Program-made: the position numbers and the translations under genes | The notes under the pieces: generated by a model | What the model was told of the DNA's origin: nothing | The model's input: only the letters and a program-made list of their open reading frames with translations | Databases searched by the model: none | In this document: positions 26,490 through 35,177 of the stretch, in pieces | Layout of the letters: every line of letters starts with the position of its first letter | Numbering within the stretch: position 1 is the first letter of the stretch | Assembly: GCA_947447155.1 (NCBI GenBank) | Contig: CANFIN010000011.1 | Location: 1 to 48,332 of the forward strand | Source of the DNA: Bacteroidota bacterium | GTDB lineage: Bacteria; Bacteroidota; Bacteroidia; AKYH767-A; OLB10 | DNA: 48,332 bases | Direction: 5' to 3'

Positions 26490-28301
26490 ATGCAATCAAT
26501 CAGAAACATTGCAATTATTGCCCATGTCGATCATGGCAAAACAACTTTAGTAGATAAAATTTTACTTCAGACACAGCTATTTCGTGACAACGAAAAAACT
26601 GGAGAATTAATTCTTGACAACAACGATTTAGAGCGCGAGCGTGGCATCACCATTATCGCTAAAAATGTTTCCGTTAATTATAAAGGAACAAAAATCAACA
26701 TCATTGATACTCCTGGTCACGCCGACTTTGGAGGTGAAGTTGAACGTGTTATGAATATGGCAGATGGAGTTATCCTTTTAGTGGATGCTTTTGAAGGTCC
26801 AATGCCGCAAACACGATTTGTATTGAGTAAGGCTTTAGAAATGGGTAAAAAAGCAATCTTAGTTATCAATAAAGTTGATAAAGAAAATTGCCGACCTGAA
26901 GAAGTGCATGAAAAAGTGTTTGATTTATTCTTCCATTTAGGAGCTACTGAAGGACAATTAGGCTTCCCTACAGTTTACGGTTCTTCAAAGCAAGGTTGGA
27001 TGGGACACGATTACAAAAACCCTACAACTGATGTCACTGCATTGTTAGATTCAATTATTGAATATTTCCCTGAGCCTCCGATTTATGAAGGAACACCTCA
27101 GATGTTAATTACATCTTTAGATTTCTCAACGTATGTTGGACGTATTGCTATTGGCCGTATAAGTCGTGGTTCATTAAAAGAAAACCAACCTGTTAGCTTG
27201 GTTAAGCGTGATGGCACAATTAAAAAAATGCGTATAAAAGAAGTTTTTGTTTTTGAGGGACTAGGACGTAGAAAAGCGGAAGAAATTACTTGTGGAGATT
27301 TATGTGCTATTACAGGAATTGAAGATTTTGAAATTGGAGATACGATTGCTGATTTTGAAAATCCAGAAGCACTTACCCCTATCTCTGTTGATGAGCCAAC
27401 AATGTGTATGTTGTTTACTATTAATAATAGTCCTTTCTTCGGAAAAGAAGGTCGTTTTGTAACCTCTCGTCACTTGCGTGATCGTTTATACAAAGAGTTG
27501 GAGAAAAACTTAGCAATGCGTATTGTGGAGACTGAATCTCCTGATTCATATTTAGTTTATGGACGCGGTGTACTTCACTTGTCGATTTTGATTGAAACAA
27601 TGCGCCGTGAAGGATATGAATTACAAGTAGGTCAACCGCAAGTTATCACCAAAGAAATAGACGGACAACGTTACGAGCCAGTAGAAAACTTAACTGTAGA
27701 TACACCTGATGAAGTTGCAGGAAAAGTAATTGAATTAGTAACTCAGAAAAAAGGTGAATTGAAAATCATGGAACCTAAAGGCGACTTACAACATTTAGAG
27801 TTTGAGATCCCTGCACGTGGTTTAATTGGATTACGTAGTAATGTATTAACAGCAACAGCAGGTCGTGCAACAATGGCTCACCGTTTTAAAAGCTATGAAC
27901 CATGGAAAGGTCCAATTTCTGGTAGAATTTCAGGAGTTTTGTTAGCTAAAGAAAATGGCGTTGCTACACCTTATTCAATTGATAGAATGCAAGACCGTGG
28001 ATTCTTCTTTATTGATCCAGCTGATAGCGTTTATGCGGGCCAGGTTATTGGACAACATATTCGCCCTGATGATTTATTAATCAATGTTTGTGAGGCTAAA
28101 AAGCTTACCAATATGCGTGCATCTGGTAGCGATGATAATGTTAGAATTGCACCAGCTGTAAAATTCTCATTAGAAGAATGTATGGAATATATTGAGAAAG
28201 ATGAGTATTTAGAGATTACGCCTAAATCATTACGTATGCGTAAGGTTTACCTTGACGAAAACGTAAGAAAACGTATGAGCAGAAAAGAAGAAGCGATTTA
28301 A
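26490..28301 (+). CDS. typA: Ribosome-associated GTPase TypA/BipA
   Basis: 603 residues, the full length. G1 AHVDHGKTT (about 11-19), G2 ERGITI, G3 DTPGHADFGGEV and G4 NKVD are present, followed by EF-G-like domains II, III and V. The BipA-specific C-terminal domain includes GLIGLRSNVLTATAGRATM and KKLTNMRASGSDDNVRI. BipA binds ribosomes at the EF-G site and supports 50S assembly and growth at low temperature. It is monocistronic, with its own promoter and a shared terminator. Confidence 0.97.
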   Translation: MQSIRNIAIIAHVDHGKTTLVDKILLQTQLFRDNEKTGELILDNNDLERERGITIIAKNVSVNYKGTKINIIDTPGHADFGGEVERVMNMADGVILLVDAFEGPMPQTRFVLSKALEMGKKAILVINKVDKENCRPEEVHEKVFDLFFHLGATEGQLGFPTVYGSSKQGWMGHDYKNPTTDVTALLDSIIEYFPEPPIYEGTPQMLITSLDFSTYVGRIAIGRISRGSLKENQPVSLVKRDGTIKKMRIKEVFVFEGLGRRKAEEITCGDLCAITGIEDFEIGDTIADFENPEALTPISVDEPTMCMLFTINNSPFFGKEGRFVTSRHLRDRLYKELEKNLAMRIVETESPDSYLVYGRGVLHLSILIETMRREGYELQVGQPQVITKEIDGQRYEPVENLTVDTPDEVAGKVIELVTQKKGELKIMEPKGDLQHLEFEIPARGLIGLRSNVLTATAGRATMAHRFKSYEPWKGPISGRISGVLLAKENGVATPYSIDRMQDRGFFFIDPADSVYAGQVIGQHIRPDDLLINVCEAKKLTNMRASGSDDNVRIAPAVKFSLEECMEYIEKDEYLEITPKSLRMRKVYLDENVRKRMSRKEEAI

Positions 28302-28320
28302 TCATTCGTTTTAATGTTAT

Positions 28321-28354
28321 AAAAAAAGGGAGCAATTAAAAATTGCTCCCTTTT
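28321..28354. terminator. Bidirectional terminator between typA and the M13 protease gene
   Basis: AAAAGGGAGCAATT (from 28324) pairs with AATTGCTCCCTTTT (28341-28354) across a 3-nt loop. A-tract on one side and T-tract on the other let it stop both typA and the convergent protease gene that ends at 28378. Confidence 0.9.
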
Positions 28355-28377
28355 GTGTTTATGATACCTAGCATTAA

Positions 28378-30411
28378 TTACCAGATTTTTGCTCTTTCAT
28401 TATTATCACGATACATCTTATCTCCTTCGTTTACACCAAAGGCTTTGTAGAATTCAGTCATGTTTGAAAGCGTTCCTAAGACACGGAAATTAGCTGGTGA
28501 ATGCACATCCGTTAGTAAACGTTTACGCAGCATTTCGTCCTTAATATTTTGTTTCCATACTTGAGCAAATGCTAAGAAGAAACGTTGATCACTAGTAAAG
28601 CCTTGTATAACTGGCAATGCAATTCCTTCATTTGCCATTTGTAATGCATAGTAGGCAGTACTTAATCCTCCTAAATCAGCAATATTCTCACCAATAGTTA
28701 ATTCGCCATTAACAAACTCTCCAGGCAATGCTTCGTACTTATTAAAGCAGTTTATTAAAACCTTTGAACGATCTTCAAACTGTGATTTATCTTTTTCACT
28801 CCACCAATCTAACATATTACCATTTCCATCATATTTAGAACCCTGATCATCAAAACCATGAGTAATTTCATGTCCGATAACAGCGCCCAATGCTCCATAG
28901 TTAGTAGCATCATCAGCACCTGGGTAATAAAAGGGAGGTTGCATAATAGCAGCAGGAAAAACGATTTCATTTAATGTAGGATCATAATACGCATTCACTT
29001 GATGAGGTAACATTTGCCATTCTGTTTTATCCACTGGCTTCCCTAATTTCCCTATATTTTCTTTATATGAGAATGCTTCTGCACGTTGTACATTTAATAC
29101 ATAGGCATCATCTTTAATTTCTAATTTTGAATAATCCTTCCACTTGTCGGGGTATCCTAATTTGGTATTAAACTTTGATAGTTTTTCTAATGCTTTTACT
29201 TTAGTTTCTTCGCTCATCCAATCCAGTTTTGTAATTCGAATTTTATAGGCAGCAAGAATATTTTTAACCATGCCACTAACTTTCATTTTCAAATCTGCAC
29301 TAAAATATTTTTGAATGTATAGCTGGCCAACAATTTCACCAATTGAACCATCACATGCTGAAACAGCACGCTTCCAACGAGGACGCATAACTTGAGTACC
29401 ATTCAAAATTTTACCATTGAAATTAAAACTCTCATTCACAAAATCGCTACTTAATTGCGATGCACTTCCTGAGATGTATTTCCATAGAATATAATTTTTC
29501 CAAACAGCAACATCCGTTTGTTCGAATACAGATGTTAACGAAGTAAAATAATCTAACTGATTTATTACAACTATATCTGTTTCCGGAATTCCATTTGACT
29601 TCATATATAGTTTCCAATCAATTACAGGATTCATAATTTCTAACTCTTTTATTGACCTAGGATTGTATGTTTTTTCCTCGTCTCGCATTTCAACTCTCGA
29701 CATCGATATTTTAGCAATTTTCGTCTCTAAGGCCAAAATAGACTCAGCAATTTTTCCAGGCTCATTTAAGCTTAAAAGCGTAAACATATTAGTCATATGT
29801 TCAACATAAGATTTACGTATTGAAGAATTTCGTTCATCGTCCTTTAAATAATAATCGCGATCGGGCAATCCTAAACCACTTTGAGTTAAATAAAGAACAT
29901 TTTTAGAACTGTTTTTCAAATCACGGCTAACATAAAATCCAAAAATATTGTCGACACCTTTTGTTGTCATTTCTGCCATGCAAGGAATTAACTCTTGCTT
30001 AGATTGAATTGACATAATACGGCCAATATCACTTTTAATCATCGAAATCCCCTGCTTATCGGCTTTTGCAGAATCTATTGCAAGGTTATAAAAGTCACGT
30101 AACTTCTGACGCAATGTTCCTTTTGCAGCCGAATTATCAGTCGCCACTTCTTCAATAACAGTTCTGATTTTTTTATTGTTTTCATCTGCTAAAACATCAA
30201 AACTACCCCAACGACTTTGGTCGGAAGGAACAGGATTATTCTTTAACCAAGTGCCACTCGCGAAATGGTAGAAATCATCGTTAGGTTTAACGGATTTATC
30301 GATTGCATTATAATCGACTCCTTTTAATTGAGTAGTATCTGACATAAATGCAGCTGATAAAGCTACTCCTAATGCTAAGCCAACTCCGGCAATCATTTTT
30401 AATTTATACAT
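28378..30411 (-). CDS. M13 family metalloendopeptidase (neprilysin/PepO-like)
   Basis: 677 residues. An N-terminal signal (about 1-21) sends it to the periplasm. The M13_N helical domain (VDYNAIDKSVKPNDDFYHFASG) is followed by the zinc catalytic domain: NAYYDPTLNEIVFPAAI, VIGHEITHGFDDQG (HEITH at about 513-517) and the third zinc ligand in GENIADLGG. The end, KMYRDNNERAKIW, replaces the usual CxVW terminus but keeps the W. These enzymes cut short peptides. The best upstream promoter match, TTACTTTG, deviates by one base from TAnnTTTG. The 198-nt gap to the next gene (30412-30609) shows no other gene. Confidence 0.95.
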   Translation of the reverse strand: MYKLKMIAGVGLALGVALSAAFMSDTTQLKGVDYNAIDKSVKPNDDFYHFASGTWLKNNPVPSDQSRWGSFDVLADENNKKIRTVIEEVATDNSAAKGTLRQKLRDFYNLAIDSAKADKQGISMIKSDIGRIMSIQSKQELIPCMAEMTTKGVDNIFGFYVSRDLKNSSKNVLYLTQSGLGLPDRDYYLKDDERNSSIRKSYVEHMTNMFTLLSLNEPGKIAESILALETKIAKISMSRVEMRDEEKTYNPRSIKELEIMNPVIDWKLYMKSNGIPETDIVVINQLDYFTSLTSVFEQTDVAVWKNYILWKYISGSASQLSSDFVNESFNFNGKILNGTQVMRPRWKRAVSACDGSIGEIVGQLYIQKYFSADLKMKVSGMVKNILAAYKIRITKLDWMSEETKVKALEKLSKFNTKLGYPDKWKDYSKLEIKDDAYVLNVQRAEAFSYKENIGKLGKPVDKTEWQMLPHQVNAYYDPTLNEIVFPAAIMQPPFYYPGADDATNYGALGAVIGHEITHGFDDQGSKYDGNGNMLDWWSEKDKSQFEDRSKVLINCFNKYEALPGEFVNGELTIGENIADLGGLSTAYYALQMANEGIALPVIQGFTSDQRFFLAFAQVWKQNIKDEMLRKRLLTDVHSPANFRVLGTLSNMTEFYKAFGVNEGDKMYRDNNERAKIW

Positions 30412-30609
30412 AAATAGAAATTTTTACAGCCCCAAAGTAATAAAAGAAATAGTGAACACTCAAATAATCGAATTAAAATAAACGACATTACCTTTAATTT
30501 AACAGTTTGCCTACAAATTATAAAAATGCCCATTCAGCATATTTGCATTTTGTGATTTAAAGGTTTTCAATACATTTACGCTTCCAAAACATATTATCAA
30601 AATCAATTC

Positions 30610-32964
30610 ATGAAAAAACTACTTACAGTCGGATTTCTCCTGTTGTTTTACATTCAATCATTTGCTCAATTAAATGTCAACCTACGCTCAAATCTACCCT
30701 ATAGTAATGTATTATCAAATATAGGTGGTTATGTAGATAGCATGGGAAATGAATATGCCCTTGTGGGAACATTTACGGGGCTTTCAATTGTTGATGTTAC
30801 TAACCCTGCAAATCCTGTAATAAAATTCAATATTAACGGAACCAACTCTGACTGGAGAGAAGTGAAAACATGGCAAAACTATGCTTATGTAACAACTGAG
30901 GGCTGTTGTAACGGACTTCAAATTTTAAATCTAGGTTATTTACCAGATTCTGTTCCTACGAAATATTACAAAGGGGATGGAGCAATCAATAATCAAATAA
31001 ATACTATTCATGCATTGCATATTGAGGATGGGTACTGCTATTTGTTTGGTAGTAATTTATTTAATGGTGCTGCGTTGATTCTTGACCTTGCTAATCCATG
31101 GAATCCTACGTATACGGGGCACACGCCAGGTACTTATATGCACGATGGTTATGTTAGAAACAATACGCTATATGGCTGCCATATTTTTGATGGTTATTTT
31201 TCTGTGATGGATGTAACAAATAAAACAAGTCCTGTGCTACTGACAACTCAAAATACCCCAAGTTTGGAGACACATAATGCATGGCTTAATGATGCAGGCA
31301 ATGTTTTGTTTACTACTGATGAAGTGAGTGATTCATACCTGGCAGCTTATGATATATCAGACCTTAATAATATTATTGAATTAGGTAAAATTCAGACAAC
31401 GCCTGGCTCAGGTTCAATTATTCATAATACACATACTTTAAATGACTATGAAATTGTTAGCTGGTATAAAGACGGAATTGCTATTGTTGATGTTAGTCGC
31501 CCAGATAATATGATTATTACAGGGACGTATGATACATACCCTCAAGGATCTGGAAATGGCTATAATGGTTGCTGGGGAGTTTACCCATTTTTACCTTCGG
31601 GAAATTTAGTTTGTTCTGATATTGATAACGGACTGTTTGTACTAACGCCTACCTATGTACGAGGATGCTATTTGGAGGGAATAGTTACCGATTCTGTTTC
31701 TGGTATGCCATTAAATGGTGTTTCAATTCAGATTTTAAACACATCCATAAGCAAACAAAGTAAATTGAATGGAGAATATAAAACAGGCCTAGCCCAAGCA
31801 GGTATTTATGATATTCAGTTTTCTAAAGCTGGATATACTTCAAAAATAATTTCGGGCGTAGCTTTGAACAATGGAATACTTACTAATTTAAATGTACAAC
31901 TGTTAAGTTTCTCTACAGTAATGGCTACAGGAACGGTAACAAATTCTGTTACTGGTGCACCAATCGCAAACGCAATAGTTCATTTTTCTAACGCTCAGTT
32001 TGATCTAACAGCAACTACAAATGCTGCTGGTCAATATAACTCAGCAGGATTTTTTCCAGACACCTATACGATTACTGTGGGTAAGTGGGGTTATCAAACA
32101 ATTTGCTCAAGTTCACAAGTGGATGCTACTCCATTAAGCTTCGCTTTAACACCAGGTTATTATGATGACTTCTCTTTAGATTTTGGCTGGACAGTAACTG
32201 GACCATCACCAAATGCTTGGGAACGATGTGTGCCTATACAAACTAATAACATGAATGCAATTGCTAATCCTGGTTCTGATGTAATTAACGACTGCGGTTC
32301 ACAATGCTTTGTAACAGATAATGGTGGTGGTGGCGCATGGGATAATGATGTTGATCAAGGTGCAACTATACTCACCTCTCCTATTTTTGATTTATCAAAT
32401 ATTCAAAATGTAGATTTAAGCTATGATCGTTGGTTTTATAATGGAGGAGTTACTAATGGACAGCCTGATGATACGATGAGTATTTATTTAACAAACGGAT
32501 CAAATACAGTGTTATTGGAAAGAACTTATGCAGGTCAGCCTAATCAGAGTACCTGGTATCATCAATCGTATCAAATTAACAGTTTAATTCCTCTAACATC
32601 CACAATGCAATTAACTGTATACATCAGCGACCCAGGTCCAACATTTAACATTGTTGAAGGCGGTCTTGATAAATTCCAGATTCAAACATTAACCGGCTTA
32701 GCTACTCAGGAATTATCAAATATAAACATGAACCCTCAGCCCAATCCGTTTAACTACACAACACAATTAAGTATTGTAAACTATGAAGGTGGCAAAAGCA
32801 TGTTGATGATTTATGATGCACTAGGAAAGCAAATAGAAAAACAAGAATTAATGGGTGTAAATAACAACTTAGTTATTGGACAAAATCTGAAATCAGGAAT
32901 TTATACTGTACGATTAGTTACAGAGAATGGGACTTCGGCACCAGTTAAACTTGTAAAAGAATAA
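30610..32964 (+). CDS. Secreted choice-of-anchor B (LVIVD repeat) protein with T9SS sorting domain
   Basis: 784 residues. A signal peptide ends at IQSFAQ. Residues about 20-350 form an LVIVD-type beta-propeller of the choice-of-anchor B family (GLSIVDVTNPANPV, THNAWLNDAGNVLFTTDEV). Two carboxypeptidase-regulatory-like modules follow (LEGIVTDSVSGMPLNGVSI and ATGTVTNSVTGAPIANAIV). Next is a jelly-roll, MAM-like domain (FSLDFGWTVTG ... CFVTDNGGGG ... LSYDRWFYNG). A type A T9SS sorting domain ends the protein (PQPNPFNYTTQLSI ... GIYTVRLV). It is a surface or released protein of unknown ligand. A near-consensus -7 element TACATTTA is at 30571-30578. Confidence 0.9.
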   Translation: MKKLLTVGFLLLFYIQSFAQLNVNLRSNLPYSNVLSNIGGYVDSMGNEYALVGTFTGLSIVDVTNPANPVIKFNINGTNSDWREVKTWQNYAYVTTEGCCNGLQILNLGYLPDSVPTKYYKGDGAINNQINTIHALHIEDGYCYLFGSNLFNGAALILDLANPWNPTYTGHTPGTYMHDGYVRNNTLYGCHIFDGYFSVMDVTNKTSPVLLTTQNTPSLETHNAWLNDAGNVLFTTDEVSDSYLAAYDISDLNNIIELGKIQTTPGSGSIIHNTHTLNDYEIVSWYKDGIAIVDVSRPDNMIITGTYDTYPQGSGNGYNGCWGVYPFLPSGNLVCSDIDNGLFVLTPTYVRGCYLEGIVTDSVSGMPLNGVSIQILNTSISKQSKLNGEYKTGLAQAGIYDIQFSKAGYTSKIISGVALNNGILTNLNVQLLSFSTVMATGTVTNSVTGAPIANAIVHFSNAQFDLTATTNAAGQYNSAGFFPDTYTITVGKWGYQTICSSSQVDATPLSFALTPGYYDDFSLDFGWTVTGPSPNAWERCVPIQTNNMNAIANPGSDVINDCGSQCFVTDNGGGGAWDNDVDQGATILTSPIFDLSNIQNVDLSYDRWFYNGGVTNGQPDDTMSIYLTNGSNTVLLERTYAGQPNQSTWYHQSYQINSLIPLTSTMQLTVYISDPGPTFNIVEGGLDKFQIQTLTGLATQELSNINMNPQPNPFNYTTQLSIVNYEGGKSMLMIYDALGKQIEKQELMGVNNNLVIGQNLKSGIYTVRLVTENGTSAPVKLVKE

Positions 32965-32985
32965 AAACTAGTTTATAATAAATTT

Positions 32986-33022
32986 AAAACACCTGGATTA
33001 ATTGAATCTAGGTGTTTTTTTT
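32986..33022 (+). terminator. Rho-independent terminator after the choice-of-anchor B gene
   Basis: AACACCT pairs with AGGTGTT, continued by a G-U pair and GATT/AATC around an AATTG loop, then a run of eight T. The following gap up to 33251 holds no supported gene. Confidence 0.88.
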
Positions 33023-33251
33023 ATTTACCCTTTCCAGAAAACATACGAGAACAAATTGTTGATATTATTGGCATCCTATCAGAAAAATAAAACAAACAAT
33101 TAGGGATTGAAAAACATATATCAATAGAGAACAATGACTAACTTAAAATTACTACTCTTACTTTATAAACTTCTTATTGTTGAAACAATAATCCAACACA
33201 AAAAATAGTTATTGGTTTTGATTGAATATTTGTATTGTATCGCTTTCAGCA

Positions 33252-35177
33252 ATGAAGAAAAACTATTTTGCAATACTTGGCCTTTGCGCTACCACCATTT
33301 TCACGCCTGTTTATGGTCAAAATCCTGCATCTTGTAAACCATCTTCCGTTAAAAAATCGGTGAAGTATTATGAAGAAGCTGAACGAGCTCATCAGTCGCG
33401 AGAGTCATTTGTTAAGATAAAAGAACTTTTACTAAAATCAATCGAAGAAGATTCAACTAACGGAAACGCATGGTGGTTATATGGTGATATTGCTCTTCAG
33501 TCGCATAAAGATGCTGAGATGGCCTCAGCTTATGAAGCACTGATTCGATTTTGTCCCGATGCCTCTGCCGATGCCTATTATCATTTAGGAGAGCATTATT
33601 ACAATCAAAAACGATATAAAGAGTGTATCAGAATATTTGAAGAATATTTAAGCTTTGGTAAAGTTCGAGAGGAATATGCGGCTGATGCCGTGCTCAAAAA
33701 AGTAAGGGCCAAACTAATGATGAACCCAGTTCCTTTTAATCCAACTGCATTAAAGAGCGTTTCAACAGGAGATCCTGAATACCTCGCTATCATTTCACCT
33801 GATAATGATCTTTGTTTTTTCACTCGTAGATTTGATGAAAACCGAAAAGGTGCAGTTACAGTTAGTAATGTAGAAAAGTTCATGATGGCCGAAAAGAAAG
33901 ATGGTGTTTTTACAAAAGGCGAAGCCCTGCCATTACCATTTAATAAATCATCAAGCGGTAACGAAGGCGGTGCATCAATTAGTGTCGATAATAAATCTTT
34001 ATTCTTTACTGTAAACAAGGGCGGCAACTTTGATATTTATACTTGCGAAAATATTAACGGTGTATGGTCTGAACCTGAAAGCGTGAGTCCTTTGGTAAAT
34101 GATGCAAAATACTGGGATAGTCAGCCAAGCATTTCACCAAATGGAAAGACGCTCTATTTCGTTAGCTATCGCGATGCCGTTAATAAGACGAGTGATATTT
34201 ATAAGACTACGAAATTATTGGGTTCAGGATGGACGGCTCCGACTAAATTACCTAAATCAATTAATACTATAGGGAATGAAAAAACCCCTTTTATGCATCC
34301 GGATAATCGAACATTTTATTTTAGTTCTGACAATTTACCAGGAATGGGAGGCTTTGATATATACATGTGTAAATTAAAAAGTGATGGTACCTGGTCTGAA
34401 CCAATCAATGTTGGATATCCTATAAATACAGAAGCAGACGAAGTTGGTTTTTTTGTAAGTACGGATGGAAAGAAAGGATACTTTGCTTCAAATAGTTTGA
34501 AAGGTGTTGGGGGCTATGATATCTATGAATTTGATTTGCCAGAAACTGTTAAACCTGACAAAGTATTATTTCTAAAAGGAGAAGTTGAAGGAGATAAATC
34601 GGAATTAGTAAATGCGAGAATTGAATTAAAAAATGTCAAGACCAAAGAAACTGTAGAGGTAAAAGTTGATAGCATAACTGGTAAGTATGCATCCGTTGTT
34701 GCATTTGATGACGACTATATTCTAACAGTAAAAAAAGAAGGATTGGCATATAACTCTCAATATTTTTCAAAGAAAGACACAACGCTTAACCAACCCAAAA
34801 AAGTAAATGTTGAAGTAAAAAAAATTGAAGTTGGAAAACCATATCAGCTCAATAATATTTTATTCAGTACTAATTCAAGCGAATTGAATCAACAAGACAA
34901 AGATATTATTGAGGATTTTTCAGATTATTTGAAAATAAATAAATCGCTTAAAGTATCTATAGAAGGACATACTGATAATGCAGGAAATCCGATTGATAAT
35001 CAAAAATTATCTGAAGACAGAGCTAACGCAGTTGCAAACTATTTAGGAGAACAGGGCATTGAAAAAAGCAGACTAACTTCAAAAGGATTTGGCGCGACAA
35101 AACCAATTTCAGATAACTCATCAGAATCCAGTATGGCTAAAAACAGAAGAACTGAATTTGTAATCTTAGGCAAATAA
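33252..35177 (+). CDS. PorE-like OmpA family protein (TPR, propeller, CRD, OmpA)
   Basis: 641 residues from the ATG at 33252; the frame extends upstream to a TTG at 33222 but MKKNYFAILGL starts a normal signal peptide, cleaved near PVYGQ. After it come TPR-like repeats (about 20-145; AWWLYGDIAL, AYYHLGEHYYNQKRY) and a PD40/WD40-type propeller (about 160-425; QPSISPNGKTLYFVS, GGFDIYMCKL, GGYDIYEFDL). A carboxypeptidase-regulatory-like module (about 440-510) precedes a C-terminal OmpA peptidoglycan-binding domain (ILFSTNSSELNQ ... IEGHTDNAG ... RANAVANYL ... NRRTEFVI). This four-part order matches T9SS component PorE, which anchors the secretion machine to peptidoglycan. PorE of Porphyromonas is a lipoprotein and this one is not obviously so, so it may be a paralogue. 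Its stop abuts the convergent M61 gene. Confidence 0.88.
   Translation: MKKNYFAILGLCATTIFTPVYGQNPASCKPSSVKKSVKYYEEAERAHQSRESFVKIKELLLKSIEEDSTNGNAWWLYGDIALQSHKDAEMASAYEALIRFCPDASADAYYHLGEHYYNQKRYKECIRIFEEYLSFGKVREEYAADAVLKKVRAKLMMNPVPFNPTALKSVSTGDPEYLAIISPDNDLCFFTRRFDENRKGAVTVSNVEKFMMAEKKDGVFTKGEALPLPFNKSSSGNEGGASISVDNKSLFFTVNKGGNFDIYTCENINGVWSEPESVSPLVNDAKYWDSQPSISPNGKTLYFVSYRDAVNKTSDIYKTTKLLGSGWTAPTKLPKSINTIGNEKTPFMHPDNRTFYFSSDNLPGMGGFDIYMCKLKSDGTWSEPINVGYPINTEADEVGFFVSTDGKKGYFASNSLKGVGGYDIYEFDLPETVKPDKVLFLKGEVEGDKSELVNARIELKNVKTKETVEVKVDSITGKYASVVAFDDDYILTVKKEGLAYNSQYFSKKDTTLNQPKKVNVEVKKIEVGKPYQLNNILFSTNSSELNQQDKDIIEDFSDYLKINKSLKVSIEGHTDNAGNPIDNQKLSEDRANAVANYLGEQGIEKSRLTSKGFGATKPISDNSSESSMAKNRRTEFVILGK

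Noticed and set aside
33134-33208. 24-residue hydrophobic peptide frame
   Set aside because: No promoter element and no supporting evidence; such frames are expected by chance in AT-rich gaps.
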